NCBI RefSeq assembly: GCF_042186555.1
Contig: NC_133328.1
Location: forward strand, 615,955,744 to 616,019,743
DNA length: 64,000 nt
Direction of reading: 5' to 3'
Origin: Aquarana catesbeiana
Lineage: Eukaryota; Chordata; Amphibia; Anura; Ranidae
Part shown: positions 34,140 to 45,195 of the stretch, in pieces
Numbering within the stretch: the first letter of the stretch is position 1
Layout of the letters: each line of letters begins with the position of its first letter
The notes under the pieces: model-generated
What the model saw: the letters and a program-made list of their open reading frames with translations, nothing else
What the model was told of the DNA's origin: nothing
Databases searched by the model: none
Program-made: the position numbers and the translations under genes

Positions 34140-35757
34140 CCACTTAAGGACCGGAAGGATTTGCCCCCTTAATGACCAGGCCATTTTTTGCGATACGGCA
34201 CTGCATCGCTTTAACTGACAATTGTGCGGTCGTGCGACGTTGTAACCAAACAAAACGTATGTCCTTTTTTTCCCACAAATAGAGATTTCTTTTGGTGGTA
34301 TTTCATCACCTCTGCAGTTTTTATTTTTTGCGCTTTAAACAAAAAAAAGCGACAATTTTGAAAAAAATAAATATTTTTTTACTTTTTGCTATAATAAATA
34401 TCCCCCAAAAAATGAAAACAAAAACTGAATTTCTTCCTCAGTTTAGGTCTATATGTATTATGCTACATATTTTTGGTAAAAAAAATTTGTAATACGCGTA
34501 TATTGATTTGTTTGCGTAAAAGTTATAGCGTCTACAAACTATGGGATAGATTTATGGCTTTTTTATTATTTATTTTTTTTACTAGTAATGGTGGTGATCA
34601 GCAATTTTTAGCAGGACTGCGATATTACAGCGGACAGATCGGACGCTTTCGACACTTTTTTGAGACCATTGACATTTATACAGTGATCAGTGCCATAAAA
34701 ATGCACTGATTATGGTATAAATGACACTGGCAGGGAAGGGCTTAACAATAGGGGGCGATCAAGGGGTTAAATGCATTCCCTAGGGAGGTGTTTCTAACTG
34801 TGGGGGGCTGGGCTGACCCCCCCCCCCTCCTATCCAGACCAATTTTCAGCTTTCAGCACTGATGCACTTTGAATGACAATTGCGCGATCATACAACACTG
34901 TACCCAAATGAAATTTTTATCATTTTTTCCCCACAAATAGAGCTTTCTTTTGGTGGTATTTGATCACATCTGCGGTTTTTATTTTTTGTTAAAAAAAATG
35001 TAAAAAAAACAAATTTTTAAAAAAAAATTTTTTTTTTTTTATATTTTGTTATAAAATTTTAAAAAGGGTAATTTTTCTCCTTCATTTATGTACACTGATG
35101 AGGCGGCACCAATGGGCACTGATTGGTGGCAATAATGGGCACTGATTGGTGGCAATAATGGGCACTGATTGGTGGCAATAATGGGCACTGATCTAGTACA
35201 TTGATCTGCAACACTGCTAGATGGCACTGATTGGCACCACTGGTGGGCATTGTTAGGTGGCACTTGTAGGCATTGATAGCTGGCACTCATGGGCATTGAT
35301 ACATGGCACTGGTGGGCATTGTGGGCACTGTGATGTGGCAATGTCAGGTGGCAGTGGCAGGGGGTACTGGGGGCACAATTGAGGCACAATTGAGGCATTA
35401 TTGCCTCCTCCTCTTCGGAACCGATGTCCTTTGCTGGTGAGCCGGTGATCGGCTTTTTTTTCTCCTCGCACTGTCAGCGCGAGGAGAAAAAAAAAGGATC
35501 ACAGAGCTTTTGTTTTGATCATGTGATCAGCTGTCATTGGCTGACAGCTGATCACATGGTAAGGGGCCGGGAGCGGCCCCTTACTTGGATCGGTGATCAC
35601 CCGAGTCTCAGTGACTCGGTGATCACAGCGCGCTCCACACGCGCCCTGCTGGGCTCGCGTGGGGCGCGTGCACAGGGGAGGCTGTCATATGACGGCCTCC
35701 CGGGAATTCAGGTCCGCGCTGTAGCCGTCATTCGGCTATAGCGTGGATATCAAGCGG
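34140..35757 (+). repeat. TTAA-flanked frog repeat, mosaic of two subfamilies
   Basis: TTAA precedes CCACTTAAGGACC (34140) and follows ATCAAGCGG (35757). The first part (to about 34830) is the subfamily also found at 62975-63908 (GCGATACGGCACTGC, TTTCTTTTGGTGGTATTT, CACTGGCAGGGAAGGG). From CAGACCAATTTTCAGCTTTC it switches to the inverted form of the subfamily at 11441-12512, including a reduced CAGTGCC-type array (35095-35350). TIRs and TTAA target suggest a piggyBac-like MITE; the superfamily is inferred. Confidence 0.7.
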
Positions 35758-35761
35758 TTAA

Positions 35762-36345
35762 ATGTCTGCTGTGTAGGAAACCTAATTTGACCTGGCATCA
35801 GCATTCTGCAATCCTCTATACAGCAGAGTTCAAACTGGAAGAGGGAAAGCAGCACAAGGAGTCAAGCAGGTGTGTGGTAGTGCTTATGTGCTAACAAGAA
35901 ACATGATAATAGGAGGAGATAGCAGAGTGACAGAGAGATTAGTTAATCAGTCTGCTTCTTCTCCTTCACTGTCCAGTCACAGGCTGTGGGAGGAACAAGA
36001 TCTGTTAAGGTTTCTTAAAAGGGAACTGACCTCTGGAAGCTGTGCCCAAAAAAAAGGCAGGCGGAGAGTAAACAAATAGTCACCAGTATTGCCTGGGGTC
36101 TCCCTGCAGCTGATCCTTTCCCTATTACTGATGCAGTGCTACCCTTGATGGAGCTGCTTAGTAAATTTAGGTTCTCTGTTCTGCGCCTCGACTCCAAGAA
36201 CATCCTCTGCCCCTCTGACACACCTAGTAGAATGAAAGTTACTGCAAGCACTTATAAGAACACAAGTATAGATACCTTTAACTTGGCTGTGAACTAGCAC
36301 CAGAAAATAGACATGAGACTGTTTAGTGATAAATCAACTCAATGT
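35762..36345. other. No gene or recognisable element
   Basis: Unique-looking sequence; short frames without motifs. Confidence 0.35.
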
Positions 36346-36349
36346 ACAG

Positions 36350-37165
36350 TATTGGTACAGGCTACAATAAATGGTGGTTTGAGCATAAATGAACACACAG
36401 AAGATAGGTTCATCAACGGTACAACTGGGCCCCACCGCTAGCTGACTACTGATTACACAGTCCGCTAGACAGTATAATCACCAAGGTAATTTAGAATAAA
36501 GTTCTGTACCACTGGACTAGAATCAAGACATGAATCAACAGTCAGCAGTAAACAGTGCATATAAGTATTAACTTCAATGTGAATAATAAAACTAGAACTA
36601 GTCTAGAGTGCATTCTAGGAAGACGGCTAGGATAGGGTGCAATGTCCCCTGAGAGGTACCTCTTAGCGTAAGCAATAAGTGAAGGTCATTGTGTAGCAGT
36701 TGTAAAGGGACAGTCTTTAGTCTTAACTCTTCACCCTGCTAGCGGTGGGGCCCAGTTGTACCGTTGGTGAACATGAGAATAGCCCCTGTCAAACCTGTAG
36801 GCAGCAATAAGGATACTAGATGGCTGTATGGTCAGTTCCTAAATGGATCAGTCTTTCGAGCAGTAGATAGTAAATCCCCACAGCAGCAGCTCACCAGTCC
36901 CAGCGATATTGCAGCCCACTATCCAGTCACACACAGCGATTAATCCACTCTCTGCTCTGCAGCTAGGTGACTCTAGCTGTCAGCACACCTGGACTCAGAG
37001 CTCCAGATCCTGCTCAGGCCACCATTATGCAGCAGTAGTGGTGCACACTGGACAGTGATGTGCACTCTCCAGTTTCCCTCATGGCAAGAGGAAGCTGTGT
37101 CCTGTACAGCCTTAGAAAATGTATTTCTTTCCCTTCCTCCTAGCAATCTCCCTCTGGGAAATGCA
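36350..37165 (-). repeat. Dispersed repeat family C, copy 1
   Basis: Inverse of 56439-56875 plus 58248-58425: for example CTGGGAAATGCAGTTCAG against AACTGCATTTCCCAGAGG, and AAGTATTAACTTCAATGTG against CATATTGAAGTTAATGC. Unclassified. Comparison with copy 2 shows that copy 2 is interrupted by a palindromic element. Confidence 0.75.
36409..36770. repeat. Long stem-loop: 33-bp inverted repeats about 290 bp apart
   Basis: GGTACAACTGGGCCCCACCG (36419) is matched in inverse by CGGTGGGGCCCAGTTGTACC (36743), with matching flanks GTTCATCAAC and GTTGGTGAAC. One arm lies at a site absent from copy 2 of family C. Confidence 0.75.
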
Positions 37166-38122
37166 GTTCAGTGGTGAATAGTATGGCTAGTTTCTTGAAC
37201 TTCATTTTCAACATCCCACTGTGGTCATCGTAGAAGTCTATGAAGCACCTTCCTGGCTCCCCTTGCTGGTGGGAGGCAGATTTACGAATGAGCATATCAG
37301 TTCAGTAATAGTGTAAAGAGTAGCTGCAAGCTGTCATCATAGCCGAATACTTGGCTACCCTGACTTATCATGCCTGTGTGTCTGTGTAGAGGTGGCCATC
37401 TTGGTATCTTGGTATCTTGGCCATCTTGGTAGAGGCTGGACTTTGCTTCCTCATGGCGGAGCCTCCAGCAAGGAGACCAATGAGCATCACAGTAGTGGCA
37501 GCACCAAATCTCACTCCAAATCTCCTGAGACTAGCAGTCAGGGGGAGCAGTGCTGTAGATCTCACCCTACAGACACAGAATTATGGGGCTGTTGACACAG
37601 AAGTGTCTACTCACATAACAGGAAGTACACTTCTATTTTTCAGGAGGATCTCCAGACAAAATACATGTTTAGGGGTACTATTGAGCCACATATAACATTT
37701 CCAAATGTCCCCCAATATTTTCCTTCTCAGTTCAGCTTCACTTCAATTGCAATAAAAAAAAAAAAAGGGTCCCCTCTCCTGCCAGGTAGGGCTGAGCTAC
37801 ACAAATATCAGAACTGGATGGACAGAAATACAAATCCTTTGCCAGCTAAAAAGCTCTTGTCTATGTATTTCACCTTTTAATTCAGCTGTTTGACTGGAGC
37901 TCAAAAGAGGATTCAAGCAAAAATAATAATCTGCCCAGAGACTTCAATAAAATAGCAAACAACATTTCTGAAAATAATTGCAAATCGATTCTTTTTGGGT
38001 TCCTGGTTTTGGGAGAGCTGATTCCATACAGATTAGCATTTCTATGAGGCTGTACGCACAACGCCTTGAAAGATTTAGGCATAATACTGGTATCATTTAA
38101 AGCTGTAGTCATACAGCTAAAA
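37166..38122. other. No gene; minor local repeats
   Basis: Contains a small direct repeat (CCATCTTGGTATCTTGG at about 37396-37430) and a poly-A. No supported coding region. Confidence 0.4.
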
Positions 38123-38137
38123 TACATATATGGAACT

Positions 38138-38469
38138 CTAAACAAAAGAACTCGCTGCTCCAGGTGAGACAGGAAGCCTAATAATATCACGGGTGCCCGC
38201 CTCGGCTCGCCTCTGCATACGATCAACACTGAAGAAATGGCTGCACTCCAAGATCCATCAAAATTCTTATTTAATGAACGAACATCCCAAGTGTTACAAA
38301 CAGTTCAAATGGTAGACGCGTTTCACACAATAACAGGTGCGCTTATTCATTACCAATTACCAGTGTGTGAAACGCGTCTACCATTTAAACAGTTTGTAAC
38401 ACTTGGGATGTTCATTCATTAAACAAGAATTTTGATGGATCTTGGAGTGCAGCCATTTCTTCAGTGTTG
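38138..38469 (-). mobile_element. Small palindromic PLE-like element with 15-bp TSD
   Basis: TACATATATGGAACT occurs directly before (38123-38137) and directly after (38470-38484) the element. The right 245 bp are an almost perfect palindrome (CAACACTGAAGAAATGGCTG against its complement at 38468), with a GAAACGCGTCTACC motif in each arm (38314-38329 minus, 38370-38384 plus). The left 85 bp (38138-38222) form an unpaired tail. No coding. Confidence 0.8.
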
Positions 38470-38606
38470 TACATATATGGAACTGTTTTACCTGCCAAAG
38501 AAACTATAATTCTGTACAGCCAATCTTGTGATCCAGGCACCCCTGCGAGACAACACGGCCAGACCCTAAGCCTCCAATGCCAGAGCAGCACAGCTTGTTC
38601 AAAATT

Positions 38607-39377
38607 CCTTTCATTAGTGTCAGTGGGAGGAATGATGTCTCATCATTAGTGTCAGTGGAAAAAATAGTATCCCATCATTGGTGTCAATGGGAGGAATAGT
38701 GACCCATCATTGGTGTCAATGGGGGGAATAGTGCCCCATCATTGGTATCAGTTGGAGGAATAGTGCCCCATCTTTGGTGTCAGTGGGAGGAATAGTGCCC
38801 CATCTTTGGTGTCAGTGGAAGGAATAGTGCCCCATCATTGGTGTCAGTGGAAGGAATAGTGCCCCTTCATTGGTGTCAGTGGGAGGAATAGTACCCCATC
38901 ATTGGTATTAGTGGGAAGTAATAGTGTCTCATCTTTGGTGTCAGTGGGAGGAATATTGCCCCATCTTTGGTGTCAGTGGAAGGAATGGTGCCCCATCATT
39001 GGTAACAGTGGAAGAAATAGTGTCCCATTATTGGTGTCAATGGGAGAAATGGTGTCCCATCATTGGTGTCAATGGGAAAAACAGTGTCCCATCATGGGTG
39101 TCAGTGGGGGAATAGTGTCCTATCATTGGTGTCAGTGGGGGAATAGTGTGCTATCATTGGCGTCAGTGGGAGGAATAGTGTCCTATCATTGGTGTCAGTG
39201 GGAGGAATAGTGTCTCATCATTGGTATCAATGGGAGGAATGGTGCCCCGTTGTTTATGTCAATGGCAGGAACTATGCCCCACTGTTGCTGACAGTGGGGG
39301 AAATAATGCCATAAGGGCCGGATAAAAGCAAGCAAAGGGCCACACACAGCCCCTGGGCCGCAGTTTGGAGACCACTG
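38607..39377 (-). mobile_element. hAT MITE with 31-bp minisatellite, inverted relative of 33322-34030
   Basis: The right end is the complement of CAGTGGTCTCCAAACTGCGG. Next to it the GGGCCGGATAAAAGCAAGCAAAGGG segment (split here: GGGCCGGATAAAAGC, AAGCAAAGGG) is the inverse of 33336-33362. The array unit GGTGTCAGTGGGAGGAATAG plus TGCCCCATCATT is the inverse of the 33.4-kb unit. The left end is truncated. Confidence 0.75.
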
Positions 39378-39449
39378 CTGTAAGCAGTTTAATCAGGTCA
39401 CAAAGTTGGAAAGACACAATTGTACATTGTAGAATTATATGTACCCTTA

Positions 39450-39728
39450 AGTGCCGGTTCACACAGGGGCGACCTGTCAGGCGACTTGTCAGCCTGACAA
39501 GTCGCACTCCATTCAGTACAATGGGACCATTGTAATAGGAGCGACTCAAGTCACTCCTACTTAGAAAAAGGTTCCTGTACTACTTTGGGGGTGACTTCGG
39601 AGCGGCTTGCATTGACTTCTATACAGAAGTCATTTTGCAAACCGCGCTGAAGTCGCGCTGTACGGGGCAGCTTCAGAGTCGGACGAGAGGTGGGCGACTT
39701 GGAAGCCGCCCTTGTGTGAACCGGAACT
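39450..39728. mobile_element. MITE with AGTGCCGGTTCACAC termini
   Basis: TIRs AGTGCCGGTTCACACAGGG and complement of AGTTCCGGTTCACACAAGG, flanked by TTA on the left and TA on the right, which suggests a Harbinger-like 3-bp target. Interior GC-rich with GCGACTTG blocks. Confidence 0.65.
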
Positions 39729-39732
39729 TACT

Positions 39733-40512
39733 GGAATCAGCGGAACTCAGAAATTGAGGCCCAGCGGTGCGTTGCATTGTTCGGGGTTAACCAGAATCCT
39801 ATTTTTCTGATACGACTAAGCCAAGTGGAATACGATTGAAGACAACAATATAATGTTACTGTTTAACAACTGAAATTGTCGTACATGTTCTCAATATTAT
39901 CCTAAATGTGGGACATGATACAGAGCGCCGATCCCACGGGATGTCAATTTTGATGCAACGCTTCCTCGAAGGTGAGATGACTCATTCTGAATCACAGTAA
40001 AAGTGGCAACGAGAGAACGCCTGGGAATTTGTTATATTTTAATACACTTTACAATAAATTTTATACATCCGTCATTACATAACATCCAATTTATTGTTAA
40101 ACTGCGTTCGGCACTTGTGGAGGAGTTAAAAATGAGGTGTATCTGAGAAAAAAAAAAAAAGTGCAGCTATTGCATTTTGTAAAACATTATATAGAAGAAA
40201 AAAAAAAACCTGTACCAAGATTTATCAGACTTAAAGCTGAACGACAGGCAAGCAGCTAAATGCTAAGCTGAAATGTCCTTACTTCTGATTGGACAATGAA
40301 AAAGCAGTGGCAGACTAATGAGTCATCATTCTTCTCTTTTCTCCTGTATGTGCTCAATAGACCGACAGTACTGCTCACTGCAGTTTTCTTGTTGGCTCCC
40401 AATGTTGGCTCTCTGCCTTCCAGCATGAGTTCTACTGACATTACAATAAGCAAATATAAAGACAGACAGGTCCTGTCCTGTCCCGCCTACGTGTGTTTTT
40501 TTTTTTTTTTGT
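39733..40512. other. No gene or recognisable element
   Basis: Unique-looking sequence ending in a T-run at 40496-40510. Confidence 0.4.
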
Positions 40513-42065
40513 CAAAAAGTCGCGCTAGATAATGAGACTGGTAAAGCGATATGATATGAGCTCCCAATGGTAAATGCCAATAAACCACACTGGGTGCACA
40601 TAAAATGTACAGAACTGGGTACACTCAAATAAATATAAAGCGAAGTGAATAGAGCATCAAACACATGCAAATATAAAAAAAAGTTGTCCAGTAACTGAAT
40701 TGCAAAATATGAATTAATCCATAGTGAAAGGGAAATCAATCCATGGTGAAAAGAAAATTGAAAAGAACAAAACATAAGTGTAAGTCCATAAAGAACTGAT
40801 GATAATCAAAAAGTGATGTGCCGTGAAGTTCCACACTAAAGTGACAGGTGAAAAATTTCCTCCACCACAAAGGACTTCTGCTTACCAGAAGTCAGTGGTC
40901 CCTTATTACAGGGGACCGCACCAAACAGATGGCTGTAACCCCAGCCCGGGATCTTACTGGCATGCACTGGGTTCCTCAGCAACAATGTAAACGGTCCATA
41001 GATGGATCGTTATAGTAGATAATGTATTCACCATGAAAATAAAAAGCCTCACATAGCGTAAATCCTTACATTTATTAGAATTTAAAAGACGACAATTGAA
41101 CACTTACAGAACAGTGAACAATGGTAGGCGAATAGGACATAAAATAACGAGCCGGCCGGCTTCTAAACAGCCCGTAGCTTCCGGGACTGATCTACAGCGG
41201 TGGCGTCAGAACGTAGCTCCTCCTCCCTACGTCGTTTCGTCACTAGCGGACAGGTCACGGGATATGGGCGACGTTCTGACGCACTGCTTAAATAGCAAAC
41301 AACTAACCAAGCCTCGGTATGGATCCCGAGGGGAGAACCACAGGGCGCCATCCCATTCAAGGGAAGGGACTATGGGCAAGAAATGTCTGAAAGCTTATAT
41401 ATTAAAAACAAAGATAAAACAACAAAGGTACTCACAACCTCTGGTATACAAAAATATCCACAAATTATAAATAAACATCTAAAAGTAATAAAAATGGTAA
41501 TACAAATGGTAACTAAATTTACCAATAGACAGAACTATTTAAGAAACCTAAATTACAAAAAACAGCTCATATATAACAAAAAATGAGCCGATAAATAAAT
41601 AAACATGCAAAAATAGGCAGGAATCCAACCATGAAAACAGGCAAAAATATAAGCCATACGGTAACATTTTGCCTAGACAAAAATAGACTGACTAAAAAAA
41701 GGGGAGATAAATCAACATTCTCCCTTAGTAGGGGGGCGCCCCACAGTTCGCCATAAGCCAACCATGCAGTAACAACAAGGGGCAATATAGGAAAAAAGAT
41801 TTACATCAGGAGTGCCATATCAGGAATACCATACAGCAAATAAATAAAAATGACATTTAAACAGAACGAATGAACATCATATTGGTTACTGAAAATTATA
41901 TTCCACAAAAGTCACCTTGGGTGCATAATGTGACAAAAGTAGGGCATATACAAAAAATGATCAGAAAATTGGAAATATATATCAATAAAAAATATACAAA
42001 TAAATCTAAATAGTAACCAATAAGGGAAATGGTTAGAAACTAAGAAAGAAGGTTATATTGAGTCA

Positions 42066-42530
42066 CTAGGAGTTGTCAATAAAGGAATTAACATCGACCT
42101 CAATATTAAGGCCAAAAGGGGTATAGCTCTTAATCTTATGAACCCAAGACATCTCTAGCCTTGAGATGCTCCTAACTAAACTGCTACCCCTCCAGTGGGG
42201 TTTGAATTTATCAATGCCCAAAAATTGTTTTAGATGGATCTCTGTTATGTGTAGTGAGATAGTGCTTAGAAACAGAGTGCTTAGTGAAGCCTCTATGTAT
42301 GTTGTTAATATGTTCATTTAGCCACACCTGTAAAGGTCGCTTGGTCTGGCCCACATACTGCAGGCCACATGGACACTGCAGCATGTACACGACCCCAGAT
42401 GTAGAGCAAGTAATGAAAAGCTCTATGACAAAGGATTTGGAGGTACAGGTGAAGATAAAACTGACAGTCCTTCTAGTCCTACAGCGGTTAAGTGAACAAA
42501 CCTGACACCTCCTACACTAATAGTATCCTG
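42066..42530 (-). pseudogene. PLE2 GIY-YIG endonuclease domain
   Basis: On the minus strand: a CRRCQVC linker (about 42515), then VVYMLQCPCGLQYVGQTKRP (about 42342-42400), the GIY-YIG-type core. It ends with RLEMSWVHKIKSYTPFGLNI and EVDVNSFIDNS at 42066, parallel to the C-terminus of PLE1. Frame changes occur between 42317 and 42690, so it is not contiguous with the RT frame. Confidence 0.8.
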
Positions 42531-42692
42531 TTAATTCAGAGAAGAAGCCAAGTCTAGTAATGGGGGGATTCAGGATATTAGGTGCCAGTTTATCCTTAAG
42601 GGATGGTGCACCCCTAAAAACCACCTGCGGTTTGTCTGGTAAAATAGGTGCCAACACTCTGTCGTTCTTCAGAATGTGCCAATGCTTATTGA

Positions 42693-43940
42693 TTATATGT
42701 TTACCCTGGAGTGTTGACAGGAGAAATTGGTAATGAAAGGACAGCGATAAGAAGCATCAGCTGGACCCTCAGCCCTCGCAACCAGTAGATCCTTGCGATC
42801 CACATTGTTAACCTGATCCAAGGTGTTAGCCAAGAAATCAGGGGCATATCCCTTAGTTTCAAACCTCTGGGTCAAGATGTGTGCCTGAGCCTGGAAAGCA
42901 CTAGCATCAGTGCAATTCCGCTTTAACCTAAGAAACTGGCTCTTAGGCACAGACCTGAGCCACGAGGAGTGATGGCAGCTATCATTGGAGATAAATGAAT
43001 TTCTGTCTGTTGGTTTGACATACGTAGAGGTGACAAAGTTACTATTACAGACAGAGATCGTAAGGTCCAAAAAATGGATCTGTTCCAAACTAGCCTCATA
43101 GTTAAGGCGAATGCCCCTGTCATTACTGTTAAGGCAACGCATAAATTTGGAAAGGTCAGAATCACTACCGTACCACAGGAGGAGGATGTCATCTATGTAA
43201 CGAACCCACAAGGTCACCTGAGGCCTTGGCTGGGCATAGACAACATCCTCCTCCCACTTGGCCATAAACAGATTTGCCAAACTAGGGGCATATTTTGCCC
43301 CCATGGCCACCCCTTTGTCTTGGCGATAGTAGTGCCCATCAAGCCAAAAAAAATTATGGGTAGCTGCGTACTCCAACAAAACCATAATAAATTCAATTTC
43401 TTCCTGAGGGAGATTGGAAGACTGGTTGAGATAAAGAGAAACAGCGTCCAAACCCAACTGGTGAGGGATTATCGTGTATAGGGAGGTAACATCTGCCGTT
43501 ACAAGTCTAGTCCCCACACGTGGCTTCAGATTAGAAAGAAGATTAATGACATCCCGGATGTCCTTGATGTAAGAACGCAGTGATCGCACCAAAGGTTGTA
43601 AAAAGAAGTCTATATACTTGCCCACCCGGGAAGTAATGGAATCAATCCCACTGACTATGGGGCGTCCCGGGGAGCAAGTAAGACTCTCATGTATCTTTGG
43701 CAAATAGTATATTATCTGGATCCTAGGCACCTTGGGCACCAAGAGTGCCCTTTTTTTTGTTTAAGATGTTTAAATCAAAACCCCTAGTAACTATAACCTC
43801 TAGTTCATTCTTAAATTTTTCATTGGGATTAGAAGGTAACCGGGTATAGGTGGCACTGTCCCCCAATATGCGGTACATTTCTTGCATATAGTCATCTTTA
43901 TTTAGGATGACTATACCGCCCCCTTTGTCCGCCGGGCGAA
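42693..43940 (-). pseudogene. PLE2 reverse transcriptase domain, 5' truncated
   Basis: Open frame of 349 codons (42693-43742) with YYLPKIH and GRPIVSGID (residues about 12-35), motif A TADVTSLYTIIPH (82-94), motif B GVAMGAKYAPSLANLF (144-159), motif C YIDD (182-185) and HFLDLTIS. Catalytic aspartates are intact. Upstream, in another frame (43742-43940), the start of the domain with ADKGGGIVILNK is seen, so there is one frameshift near 43745. Coding then stops at the inverted arm. Similar in organisation to PLE1 but clearly a different subfamily. Confidence 0.9.
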
Positions 43941-44182
43941 TAAGTTCTGTCTATTGGTAAATTTAGTTACCATTTGTATTACCATTTTTATTACTTTTAG
44001 ATGTTTATTTATAATTTGTGGATATTTTTGTATACCAGAGGTTGTGAGTACCTTTGTTGTTTTATCTTTGTTTTTAATATATAAGCTTTCAGACATTTCT
44101 TGCCCATAGTCCCTTCCCTTGAATGGGATGGCACCCTGTGGTTCTCCCCTCGGGATCCATACCAAGGCTTGGTTAGTTGTTT

Positions 44183-44190
44183 GCTATTTA
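44183..44190 (+). promoter_or_regulatory. TATA-like box in PLE2 arm (mirrored at about 41284-41291, minus)
   Basis: GCTATTTAAGC lies about 45 bp before the GTGACGAAAC motif in both arms, in the same relative place as the TATA-like site before the motif in PLE1. Confidence 0.4.
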
Positions 44191-44224
44191 AGCGGTGCGT
44201 CAGGACGCCGCCCGTATCCTGTGA

Positions 44225-44262
44225 CCACGTCCGCTAGTGACGAAACAACATAGGGAGGAGGA
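44225..44262 (+). ncRNA. GAAAC motif block in PLE2 arm (mirrored at 41205-41232, minus)
   Basis: CCGCTAGTGACGAAACAACA followed by TAGGGAGGAGGAGC. The mirror copy has GAAACGACGTAGGG. The GAAAC site and downstream AATAAA (44398) and CACTATGTGAGG follow the order in PLE1. A CTGANGA strand is not clearly preserved. Confidence 0.35.
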
Positions 44263-45195
44263 GCTACATTCTGACGTCACCGCTGTACGATCAGTCCCGG
44301 AAGCTACGGGCTGTTTAGAAGGCTCGTTATTTTATGTCCTATTCGCCTACCATTGTTCACCGTTCTGTAAGTGTTCAATTGTCTTCTTTTAAATTCTAAT
44401 AAATGTAAGGATTTACACTATGTGAGGCTTTCTATTTTCATGGTGAATACATTATCTACTATATCGATCCATCTACGGAGCGTTTACATTGTTGCTGAGG
44501 AACCCAGTGCATGCCAGTGAGATCCCGGGCTGAGGTTACAGCCATCTGTTCGGTGCGATCCCCTGTCAAAAGGGACCACTGACTTCTGGTAAGCGGCAGT
44601 CCTTTGTGGTGGAGGAAATTTTTCACCTGTCACTTTGATTGATTGATTTCCCTTTCACTATGGATTAATTCATATTTTGCAATTCAGTTACTGGACAACT
44701 CATTATCACTTTTTTACATTTATATTGTGTCATTTTTGTATTTGCATGTGTTTGATGCTCTATTCACTTCGCTTTATATTTAGTTGAGCGTACCCAGTTC
44801 TGTACATTTTATGTGCACCCAGTGTGGTTTATTGGCATTTACCATTGGGAGCTCATATCATATCACTTTACCAGTCTCATTGTTTAGCGCGACTTTTTGT
44901 CTTTTTGTTTCTGTTTAGTGTCGTATAACACTTTTAGTCGCAGCTCATTCCCTTTACACTTTTTAGCGCAATTTGTTCCCTTGTGCATTTTTTTTTGTGT
45001 TGTATTGACGTGAATCAGGTTAAATAGTTTTCAGTAGTATGCTGACATCTAGTGGAAGTTTTGGGCCACTGCAACTTGTTTATGTGATTTTTGGCTTCTC
45101 CCTCCTGCCCTCCTGTTTAATGCTAGTTAGTTCAGTCCTAGCTAGACCTTCCCTGTTTTTTCCATGCTTCCTCAGTCAGAGACAGAGCTTAGAAA

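Larger units (their letters stand above)
40513..44995 (-). mobile_element. Penelope-like element (PLE2) bracketed by about 1-kb inverted arms
   Basis: The arm 40513-41535 (AAAGTCGCGCTAGATAATGAG to TTACCAATAGACAGAACT; shown in two parts here: AAAGTCGCGCTAGAT, AATGAG) is the inverse of 43945-44907. Between them lie the 3' UTR (41536-42065), GIY-YIG and RT coding on the minus strand. The N-terminal coding part is missing: the arm begins abruptly inside the RT-proximal coding at about 43945. A roughly 88-bp unpaired tail extends to about 44995. Arms are similar but not identical (for example CGTCGTTTCGTCAC against GTGACGAAACAACA). Confidence 0.85.
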
